Positions 26,301 through 38,300 of a stretch of DNA of 64,000 nucleotides are shown here, one piece after another. Numbering within the stretch: position 1 is the stretch's first letter; each line of letters starts with the position of its first letter. A program made the position numbers and the translations under genes. The notes under the pieces were generated by a model. The model searched no databases. It saw only the letters and a program-made list of their open reading frames with translations, and had not been told where the DNA came from. The stretch is from Panorpa germanica (taxonomy: Eukaryota > Arthropoda > Insecta > Mecoptera > Panorpidae): contig OY783223.1 of NCBI GenBank assembly GCA_963678705.1, positions 9,084,721 to 9,148,720 on the forward strand, in the 5' to 3' direction.

Positions 26301-29300
26301 TGAGATGGTGGAATGACGGGGTGGCAATTATACGTGTTTGGATATGTAGACCTTGATTGAATTTTGAATTTATCTTTTACTATATATTATTTTAAATATG
26401 TATTCAATTTGAAATATTTCACTCATGTACATACACGTATATTACTCCAATGAAATTATTAAAAGTAATTTTTTATAAAACTAAGAATGTGTTCTTTTAA
26501 ATGTTGCCACCAAAAAATGGCAAAATTTGTCACCATACGAGAGACTATAAATAATGATAGGATAATATTTAAAGTTGAAAATAAAAATAATATGAATATT
26601 TGTTTATTTTAGCACTTGGATTTGAACCGGATTTTCTCTACCCGTTAGAGAACGTGACTATAGCCCAGGGGAGAGATGCTACATTCACTTGTGTTGTGAA
26701 CAATTTGGGTGGATACAGGGTGAGTGGGGACTCCGCGACAGCAAGGGTGGGTATCAGGTTTACATTTCACCTTGTTCCTGCCTTTCTAATGCACTGGAAG
26801 CACTGTATTATCATGGTCCTTGTGACGCACTACATTCAAGCACTGAAGCACTGAAGCACGCCCAACAGTTATTGGTTAATGACGCACCACGCACCCTGAG
26901 CACACACCTAGTGATATTTTACTCCCACTTCTGATATTATGAGTAGATAAGCACTGATTATTTACACCACAGTGTTCAATTGTTATTGTTATTGTTTCTT
27001 TGTTTGAAATAATTGATTTTTGTTACGAAATAGTCGTTGGTGATAGGACTTAAACATTAAATTAAATATATATATATATTAGTTATTATTATTATTATTT
27101 ATTTTTAATGTTTTTGCCTTAAATCATTAAAATATATAACATTGTGATTAATTACATTTCATTTGTGCTCCTAATTCCATCTACCCATTCTTTCTCCTTC
27201 AAAAAATAAATTCAGCCCCTTAGTTACTTCCTCCTTTTCTCTACCTCTGCCATCCACCTTCACTTCACTGCCTCCCTTTAATAACTACTCTATCTTCTTT
27301 TCGCCTTTTACTCTTTTCTCACATGAATACTTAGGGGGGAGTAAGTTTTCAACTTTTTTTTAATTTATTTATATTATTGTACAATATATTAAGTTTATTG
27401 TGTAAAAATTGGAAGTCGATTGGAGTAAAACTGTCGGAGATATAGAGTTTTACTCTCTTCACCTCACTGAATTCTGCGGAGATTCGCTGTCAATGCCTCA
27501 TTTCTTGATATTTATTTATGAAAATTTCACTAAGTATTCTTCAAATGTCATTTTATCATGTAGTAATTATAGAAATAATTATACAATAACTGTGTCGTTA
27601 AAAAACATTATCGAAAATATGTTTCTTTTTTATCTTTTTGACCTTATACCCCCCACCCCTCCTTATGTGCTCCGGCGGTTTCATCTCTCTCCCGCATACC
27701 TTGCAAATCCTTTCCTCTCTATTTTCACAGTACCTGCTACCTTTCTCTTCATTTCCCAATAAAATAAATTGTATAATAAGCTAAATTTGAACAGACGCCA
27801 AAAATCAACATTTAAACAATAATTTGTAAAATTGTCATTCAAAATTTTTGAAAATTCAGCCATTGGGTCCTGCTTTTCGGAAACATCTTAGAAAAAAAGG
27901 CGCACACTATTTCTCAAAAACTTATCTGAAGTGAAGCTGCGTAGTTTGTGTCATTCGGCACAAATGATAGATTTTTTATGCCTTTTTTTAAGAGAACTAC
28001 CTTTTCTATTTTTTGAAGATTGACTTTATGGAAACACCATTTTTTTCTGTATTTCTTAGCTACTACTGTATTACATAAAACATCAAATAAACAAAGTTAA
28101 CTGCTTAATGTTAAACACGACCATTTTTTTCAATTAGTTTCTAATAAAAATATTTGACAAATAAAAGGTAACTTTTAGTTCTTAATTTAATAACAAGTTA
28201 TATCATTATTTCAAACACACAGTAACAATAACAATAACCAAAATTGCACAACTAGGTAAAACTTTTTATCATATAGGTATAAGAAATATCCTTTTTTCAT
28301 ATTCCGTTATTTTATGATCTTTTTTTTGTTTTTTTGTTTTCTTATAATAAGAAAAGTTTTTCTTGAACATATGTAATCTTAACTTATATATGATAAAAGA
28401 AAATATCATATTACTCTTCACACAACGTCGAAATGATATTTATACGACGAGTATATGATATTATGATATGATACATACGCTTGTAGTATCTACATAACTC
28501 AAAGAGTAGGAATTCCTCAATTCTATATCGGAGTTAAATATCCTCTTAAAACATAGAAATAGATATATTTTAAAGAAGAAATTGAGTTAGATTTGAATTA
28601 GTTGATAACTACTGCATGTTGTTCACTTTATGAATATTCTATTCACAATTTATTTAAGCACACTATTTTTACTATAATATTAACCAGGCTCTGTCATATT
28701 TTTGAAAAACTGAGAACCGCCAAATCGCTTCAATCTTCATCTTTTTCACAAGTTTGCTTTTAAACCATGCTTTATCAGTTTTTCCATCACGCAGCCGGGC
28801 AAATATATTTTTTATACAAGTCTATGGCATTAAATTTGTTTTTCTATAAGAAACTCGGCGAAGAAAGAGTCGGCGTCGTTAAGATAGCGATGGTTCTACG
28901 AATGGCAACAGGTTTTTAATCTCAATAAACCATAAAAAATAAGTATTAAGCAAAGATGAATACACATAAACAAGACAGTTCACAGTTTTTCTAACTTTGA
29001 CAGATCTAGTTCGTTATATATAAAGCTTCATATATAATTTTCAACATGTGTGTATGGAGTCCAGTCTAATAAATAAGTTTGTAAAAGCGCACATTGCATT
29101 GCCGTCCACAAAGAGTGTGTGTGTCATAAAATTGATCTCAGTAGCTTATCGGGAAACAGTTTTAAAATCAATGGCAAAGTTTTGACCACAGTTACGCTTA
29201 AAAACTTACTTCAAAAAATAATTGAACATTTGAGGTTCTAGTAACCCACTTTAGCAATATATAGTACACTTTTATAGAAATTAAGACATAGGACACAAGC

Positions 29301-32300
29301 CCATTGTATCGTAGCATGAGTCACCGCCGAACTCTCTTAATTAGAAATATAGCATTATGTATTAATAAGTTCTTACTATTTTATAATTTAACTAAATTTT
29401 ATCAGACTGGAATCTTGTCGTACAATTGTTGATCAAACTTGTCGTGCTAATTTTGAGCATGATAAGCCACTCTTTTGAAACAGTCTTCTATCAAATTTGG
29501 GTTATTATTATATATACATATAGAAAATTTCATATATATTGTAAATAAATTTGATTCTTACTGCTGGATTGTGTTTCACGTTTAATAATTAAATATTCTT
29601 GCGAATAAAGTAGCTTTTTACGTTAGTGCTTTAATCTCTAAGCTACCAAACTTTAATTTTTAATTTTACCAACTTTGTAGAAGGTTGTCGACAATATTTT
29701 ATCAAAATATTACGCCTGAAACATAGTCTGGCAAAACGACAATATATATATAAACAAAACATATTACATACACCTTTAAAAATTTGGTTTATATAAAAAT
29801 ATAATCAAGGCACAAAATTTCCCTGATTAAACTTTCTTAAATATTCTTATACTAAACAGAATTTTTTTCTTCTATTAATCCTGCGGCACTAATGCAGGTA
29901 GCTTGGATAAAAGCGGACACTAAAGCGATTCTAGCCATCCACGAACACGTGATAACAAATAATGCGCGTTTATCAGTGACGCACAATGATTTTAACACGT
30001 GGACACTCAATATACGGGGGGTGCGGAGAGAAGACCGTGGACAATATATGTGCCAAGTTAATACAGATCCTATGAAGATGCAGGTAAGATTGCTAATAGA
30101 CTTTAAGTGAGGTTATATTTCGGAGATGTGATCTGCATAACTTGCAACCATTATACAAAAGGTTTATATAGACTAGACAGGAAAAGAATACCTAAATACC
30201 TAAAGACTAACGTACTTAGTTTCTTTACGACAAATTATAAACAACCACGCTTAGAGTATGTAAGCTAGTGATTTATTTTCAAACAAATAACAATAAGTTT
30301 ATATATATATATAAATAAGTTATGAATACATATAACATATATGTATACATAATATCCATTAGTATATTTCAAAAAAAACAAACTTTTAGACGGCGTCACT
30401 TGAAGTAGTGATACCTCCAGACATAGTATACGAAGAAACCTCTGGTGATATGATGGTGCCAGAGGGTGGATCGGCAAAACTCGTGTGCAAAGCGCGAGGA
30501 TTTCCCCAACCACGTGTTGTGTGGCGAAGGGAGGATGGAGGAGATATTGTGGCACGAGGAGGACCTCAAGGGAAAACCAAATGTGAGTACAGACTGAAAT
30601 ACAGAAGCGAATTAGATAACAAATAGTACTTTCTATTTAGAAAAAATGTTAACACATTGCAGTTACTTTTGTGATCTATTGCTCTAATTAGAATTTCTTC
30701 TTTCTTACTAAATGGAGCAAGATCCTAGGGCCACCAGACATCACTTATTTTCTGATGAACAAAATGTGTGAGCTCCTACTCATAAGAGATGTTTGGCCCC
30801 TCTTGTAAAATGTTTTAAAACAGTTGTCTCGTTAACATATATAAAAAAAGACTATAATGGAATATAAGTGAGTTTAAGTAATTTTTTTGTCAGCTTTAAA
30901 GCGTCTGCAAAGTAATACAAGGTATTATAAGAAGATGTCTGGTGGCCCTGGGACATTAGACTAAAAAATTTATGTGTAATTCATATTTATATAACATAAA
31001 ACATAAATGTAACTACACTTTTGTTATAAAATATTTTTTTTAAGTTTCTATCAACTAAATATTATTGCATTTGTACCACATTACATCGTCATCAACAAAG
31101 AATATGTGCGCAAAATTTGAGCTCTAAAACTTATCATGAAATAGTTTAAAAATCGATTGCAAAGTATTGGTACCTTAGGTATATAAGGTATGAATAACTA
31201 TGAATTATGATTAAGAAGCTCTGTATTTTAAGAATATTGACTAAATTTCTGTCTGGTCCGGAGTTATACTTTCTGGATTTGGTTGTTATCAAGTTGAATT
31301 GATTATCCACTTATCATAAACTTATTAGTTTATATCAGTTTTGTGAGATATAGCTGTATTAATATAGATCCAGTTGGAAATGTAACACTTAAATAAACTT
31401 GTAGTTTGTGTGAGAAGGACAAAATGATCCTTGGAATTAGTTTATAGCAAGGTAGTATGTTTGAAAGTGCCCTGCAAGGGCAATACGAGGCAAACCCTTG
31501 GCAATTATTAGTATTTTGCTGAGGGTAAAGTTAAACTCTCGCGGTTTATTTAGGGGGCGTAATATTTTTATACATATCTCAAGCCGACTCTGTTTTGAAA
31601 CTAACAGACGGAAGTCGAATATGGAAATGTAAAACTCACGCAGAGAATTTGCATCTGATGTCAGAAATATTTAGATAGAACGACGTCATCATTAAAAAAT
31701 GATGCGAGTGAAAATAACTTTAAACTTTTTGTTTACTTGTCACATTATTTATGCAATACATTTGGAAAGCACTTTCATGTTATTTTGTTGTACAACAATG
31801 TTAAATGTATTCAATAAATGGTCGATAACGCGAACACACACACACACATTATTTACGCAATATATATATATATGTGTATTATATATATTTTTATATAAGA
31901 TTGACTGACTAGAAATATGCATATTGCAATATTGCACAAAGTGTGTAATATTACAGAAAATAACTTGAAAAGAATCCTCAACTTCCTTGGAGATTGAACT
32001 CCAGATCTTTATCTTAGTACGATAATGCTTAATCCAATAAGCTGCCAGAGTGTTTAATAATTTTCTCTTGCTTTCGTATTCAATATGAAAAATACTAATT
32101 TATACCAAGAATCCTTCCTAGCAGGATGTTCATACACACCCATTTAAATACCATAAATGCTGACCTTAATACAGTATTAGGTCAAGTTAAGTTATTGACA
32201 AAAGGGTACTAAGGTAAAGATCTGGGGTATTTTCAGCCACCATACAAAATTCAATACTATACATAAATTCAATTAAACAAATTAGAAAATAAGCTAACAT

Positions 32301-35300
32301 CGAGATGTTAGCGTGTTATACATTTCAAAGAAATGGGATTGTGTCCTATGTCTTAATTTCTATAAAACTGTACTATATATTGATAAAGTTAGCTACCAGG
32401 ACCTCAAATACCAAATTATTTTTTAATAACTTGTTATATATGTTAGGAGATATTAACAATTAAAAAAGTTATTTTGTTTTTTTAATTATTAAAGGGTCGC
32501 TTCTTTACAATTTCTTTTTATATATTTCATGCTGCATGTGACGTCAAAATGCTTCTGACTTCCTTGTCATATATTGTCACAATTTGTGTACATAATTGCA
32601 TTTTAATTTGTTTCAGCTGTTACTGTTGAAGGTGAAATTTTGCATCTGACGAAAGTAACAAGATCGGAAATGGGTGCGTATCTCTGCATAGCAGCTAATG
32701 GAGTTCCACCTTCGGTCAGCAAGAGGATGATGCTCCACGTCCATTGTAAGTACCACCAGTGTAGAATAAACAGTTGCATACAGACTGTATTTTGAATTAC
32801 ATTCACAATTCTATGTCTCATGTTAAATAAAGTAGAAGTATGGATGAAAATCATGTGATCGTAGTCCCCCCTCCCCGCACTCACACCACATCACCTCCTT
32901 GATGAATTGCTTTAGATGATTATTATAATATTTGTGTAATACTATAGGTTTACTAATTTTCAACTGTGGAATAACATATAATTAAAATCAATGTTTGAAT
33001 CTGTATAGCTGACAGACTCGTACACAGGGTGTTACGAAAATAATAGATTGGCTACTTTTTTTATTATCCGATTGTGTCCTATGTCTTAATTTCTATAAAA
33101 GTGTACTATATATTGATAAAGTGGGTTACTAGAACCTCAAATGTTCAATTATTTTTTAATAACTCCTTATTTGTTAAGAGATATTAACAATTTAAAAAGT
33201 CATTTTGTCTTTTTAATTATAATAGCGTAAAAGAGATATATTCTTAACAGAACTCAGACAAGTTTACAGGTTACCAACCTTACAGCTCATAAATCTCTGC
33301 TATAAGTATTTATATATCAAAATATCAAATATTATTTACAGCTATTTCAAGGAATAATAAAATTTCAATATTATGTCTGCTTTAGCAGGGTTAAATAAAA
33401 TAAAAACTTATTATTCTTTGACTTGACTTGATTATTTCGACTACCAACAGCTACAAAACATTACCACAGCACTGACCTAATCAACAAATAACTGACGTAT
33501 AAATGCATTTCACGTCATACAAATATGGCGAACCATTTCTAGCGCTAAAACTACAATTCAAACTTTTAATTGCTATATCTCCGTCAACATTTAGATATTT
33601 AATAAAATAGACACGCCAATACACATTTATTAACATCAATTTCAATCAACAATTGAAAAATCGACCACTAAAAAATGAGGACACAAGCCCATTTTCCCAA
33701 AATGCAATTCCCACAAAAATTTTGTAAATAGCTTTTTTGTAGGTAATAAAATTATCTACAACTCTCATCAATAGTGAGGTAGCTCAATGGACGAGCACTA
33801 GTGTACTGACCTCTTGGTTATCGCTCCTAACATGACACCTCATATAATGTGCAACTTGCATACATTCTATACACCCAGTATTACAGGTTTCTACATGTCT
33901 GGACACGTATAACGAATACCAGAGTATGACTATATAAAGAAGTCAATAAATATGTATATAATTACATGCTGTAATCCCTGAATACTTATGATTTTAATAT
34001 ACGTCAAACCCCTGGTGCACATAGCTTGGCTATATAAACATCCCCAAAGCTGCAGCGAACGTACCACCACTCCTCCACCCTCCCTCATCATATAAACAGG
34101 AGGAGTTTTCAACCCGTCCAGTATAGGTTTTTACAACTACTTTGCGTTGAGAAAAATTATTAAATTAATAATGAAAAATAATTGTTAAAAAGTTGTGAAA
34201 TAATTTAAAATGTTTATTAGTGTAAAGTACAGTTTATTAATAATAGATGGCAGGTCAGATTTAATAGCTCTGAGGTTTGAATTTATGAATAAATGAATAT
34301 GATACTGCGGTCGGTTCTTAAAGATGTTCGTTTCAATTCAAAAACAGAATTTGTTATACATTTAACACTGTTAATTTTATTTCAATATTTATTACTGACA
34401 GTTCACCCACTCATCCAAGTTCCCAATCAGCTGGTGGGGGCCCCGACGGAAACGGACGTCTCGTTGTTATGCTACGTAGAGGCCTCCCCAAAAGCCATCA
34501 ACTACTGGACCCGAGAATCAGGTGAGTAAAACATTATTATTTAATTAGCTTATTTGAATCAATGTTGCTTGATGCGCCAAAACGGAGAATTCCAAAAGGA
34601 ATCAAAAGGAAAAGGAAGGATATTTTTGAAGCCTTTCAAAATCGATTTTATTAGGGACTATCGATTAATTTCGGCATATGAAAGAGAGTCTAGAAAGTGA
34701 GGCAAAACTTGCCAAGAGGAAAAGGGGAGTCACAAGTTGTGGCAGTTAAGGGGGTAAGGTCAAAACGTTAAAAAAAGCACATTTTCGATAATGTTTTTTG
34801 ACGATACAATTAATATATAATTATTTCTATAATTTCTACATGATAAAACAATATTTGAAGAATACTTTGTGAAATTTTCATAAATAAATATCAAGAAATG
34901 AGGCATTGACAACGAATCTCCGCAGACGTTATGAAAAAAATCAGAAACTTTGTTATTTTAAAATACGTTGAAATTAAAAAATATAAAAAAACACGACGTT
35001 ATCTCGGCATTTGTGTAAAGAAAGAGTGTGCAAAATTTCAAAAGAATCGGTACAGTAGATTTTGAGCTAGAGAGGGCACCGACTCTGAAAAAGCTATGTG
35101 TGAGAAACTGCATTTAAAAGTTTCAAAGTAACACGAAAGCAGACCAGAGAGGTGAAGACTTAAAACTCTATATCTCCGACAGTTTTACTCCAATCGATTT
35201 CAAATTTTTACACAATAAACTTAATATGTTGCATGATAATATAAATAAATTTAAAAAAAGGTTGAAAGCTTAAAATTAAAATTATCGGCGAATATGACCT

Positions 35301-38300
35301 AGCAGTTTAAAAACAAACAATAACAAAGAAGAAAAAGTTGCTTATGATACACAGGGTGTTAGCTACACTGCTGATAATCTCGTAAATGATAATAAAGTAG
35401 ATCAAAAGAGCGAATTAAATAGTGTATTAATCCTTCATGGAACGCAAATTGTATTCTAAGGATAAATAGTTAATCAAAATACTCGTACTTTAGTATATAA
35501 GTGTGATACTTACTTTAAATTGTTTGGCAAAGCAACTACTAGTATAGCCCATCTACATTTCCATTTTGTTCACATGGAACATTGCAAAAATTCAATATTT
35601 CTGCAATAAAATTAAATATTTATGAGACAATTTAATTAATGTTTTCAAAACCGAAGCAGAACTCGAGCATACAGTATAGCTTGGCATTAAGGGGCACCGT
35701 GAAATTGCAGAATTGGGGGTTCCGGGTCGTTTTATGATGGTATAAATATGTATATGTTATGTACGTTGCAGAGTATAGCACACACCCTCTTCACCCCGTT
35801 CTACCCTGTACCTACACAATACGGTGTTTTTATTTTAGTGTTATTGCTACTTGTTTTGTTTCAAACAATTGGAGAGTTGGAAATGTGGAGAGAAGCACTA
35901 TTATACATTACTTTAACGGGTTCTATAGTCTACACTTTTGATCGTGAGTGTACAAAATTACAAACTTACAAATCTGTATTCTTATTTTATTTAGTTTTAT
36001 GAACTTCCTTCTACCTTCCATGTACCAATGATGGGAGAAAAAGGAGAAATCATCCCCTAGCTGTATTCATCAAATACTAATAAATTTGGAATTTGTGTCT
36101 AAATTTATATCGTTTTGTAGTAAGAAACTATGTCACTGTTCCTCTACTTCTTTTTAAGTTCTCATATAGTTCAATTATTTTTGTATTTCATATTTGCAAA
36201 AAGACTACAGTCCTCTAAATAATGTTGATAAGAATTCACTTTGATCTACTAATTTATGAGAATCGATTCTTCCGAGCTAGAATTATGTATGTTATAGGAA
36301 TGGTCTAAGTTAAAAGTTGAAAAGAGTGCAAAACTGTAAATTATGCACTGCAAAACCATGATAATACGAAAAGAGGGCAACATTTAATCGGTAAATCTCA
36401 TCATTTTTAATTTTTTTAATTGGAAGAAGCATATTCGACACGATTAAAAATTATTTGTTAACCTTGTCCTATCTAATTATACTTTTAGTAGAGATTTGGA
36501 TGAAATTAAATACTCCCCCCCTCTCATACCCCTCTCTTATTCAGTTTTTCATAATGAACAGCAGAAATTATTGCGTCAATCGCGGGTGATAAACTCGGGC
36601 ACATCGCCAAATGGACGTTAAATATACACAAAGCTAGTAAAGCTAAAGGCACGCGCACAAAATTGAAGACGCTAAAAGTTTAGGACACGTAGGTCTACCA
36701 AATTACAATTTTTTTTAAACATAAGCGTAGTATTTTTTTAATAATTGTACAAATTAAAAATTAAAATAAAGTCTATATGGCAAATGTTACTAACAATATT
36801 TTTTGTACATGGAAAAGTAACCTCGCTTTGGCGCTGCAAGCACGCTGGCTCTGATATGACCTTTCTAAATTAGACAATTCTAAATACATTAAAAATATTT
36901 TTAAATCAACACATCTGGGAAATTGTTAGTTTTCCACAAACTTTTAACTATACAACTTTTTGATGACCTTTCGTTGTATAGGTAATATGTATATGTCTAT
37001 ATTATTTATTTCGCAGGAGAAATGATCATTTCGAATGAGAAGTACCAAATGTCTGAAATAGCGAACTCATACTACAGTGTGCAGATGAAACTAATAATTA
37101 AAAAGTTTTATAAGTCTGACTTAGGGGGCTACAAATGCATCTCTAAGAATTCCATTGGGGATGCGGAAGGAAATATCCGGCTCTACGGTGAGTAGTCTCA
37201 ATCAGGATCCAGGTTACCATCTAGTATTATTGCTGCTAGTTATCCTTTTTTAAAACTTTTAAATTAATTTTTGATTTGATTTCTTCGACCAAAACTGATC
37301 GAAGAACTTAAAGAAAATTTTTTTTAATTATTTTTATTTGGAAATAATCAAAGAACTATAATATAGGAAAACGTAGTACTTTCTTAGATTCTTTACATGT
37401 AGTTACATTTTGTAATGATTCTCAATAGATCACATGTCTTCTTCCGATCTTGGCAGCTACTTTCTTCTTCACTGTTACTTATGTTCCCTATAGGTATTAT
37501 CTTCATTTTCTTTCTCTAACTTTCCTGTTATTCCTTGTATTTATTTGTCTTTTCCCTGTTTTCTCCTTCACCTCACTTATCCACTCTTCTGTTCTTTATA
37601 TTTTATTATTTTTATTTATTATATTAATTGTGTGCCTTTCGGCTTTACAATCTACGTTATTATATTTCTTAATGCATTTCATATAAATTCAAAGTTAAAA
37701 AACTAAACTTAAACTATTCTAGACTATTACTACTTCGAATAGTACTTTATGTTTCTTCTTTTCTTGATTATCTATCACCTCTTGCCTTCCTTGTCTCCTC
37801 TCGACAAACCCTCTATTATCTTTTCACTATCCTTCCTGCCTTCTCTCTTCGTTTTCACTTCTCCGCTTATGTCTATTACAGGCATAAACGCTCTATCTTT
37901 ACTATTTCCTCTTGACTCTCTTACTTTACTATTTCTTCTTGACTCTCTTCCTTTACTTTTTTATTATTGTCTCTATCTCCGTCATCCACCTCTTGTCCTT
38001 ATCTTCTTTCCGAAAATCCTTTATTTTTCTGGACTGAAGTTTAACTGTTTCCTCGCTACTTCTTTCTTTCTCCTGCTTCCCTTCGCTGCCTCTTTTAGTA
38101 CTTCCTCTCTCTTCATGTTCCTTATGTAATCCAGCTATCGTCCTTATCCTTTCCCTTCCTCATTTTCTTCTTTTAGTACTTTTTCCTCTTTTTATTCAGC
38201 TTCCTCCTCTTTATGTGCTCCAACGTTTCTAATTCCTCCACACATTTCTTATATGCTTCCCTCTCCTCTTCGTCCTATCATAGTGCTTTAGCTTGTGTTT

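Larger units (their letters stand above)
22070..26612 (+). other. DIP intron 1 (4.5 kb)
   Basis: The GT-AG intron holds a 17-bp perfect hairpin at 22179-22217, a second inverted repeat at 22566-22622, a (TA)n tract at 23307-23360 and a fragment of a non-LTR element 3' end at about 25625-25690. The short stretch at 24173-24245 resembles sequence near 11270 and 59480, suggesting another degraded dispersed repeat. I see no further exon or RNA gene. Confidence 0.7.
26720..29897 (+). other. DIP intron 2 (3.2 kb), carrying nested repeats
   Basis: The intron interrupts Ig1 in phase 0. It contains pyrimidine-rich repeat H, split by a family B element, and a truncated family A copy. The rest is unrecognised AT-rich sequence. 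Confidence 0.7.

Noticed and set aside
26600-26934. Two open frames overlapping DIP exon 2
   Set aside because: One is exon 2 read through its donor into the intron, the other is a different frame of the same DNA; the spliced exon ends at 26719.
31981-32055. Functional tRNA gene
   Set aside because: Anticodon and T-arms are plausible, but the acceptor stem does not pair and the T-loop is one base short; a SINE remnant is more likely.
37749-38129. 126-codon Leu/Phe/Ser-rich open frame
   Set aside because: Produced by CT-rich intronic sequence; no domain, no splice support, and it lies within DIP intron 7.
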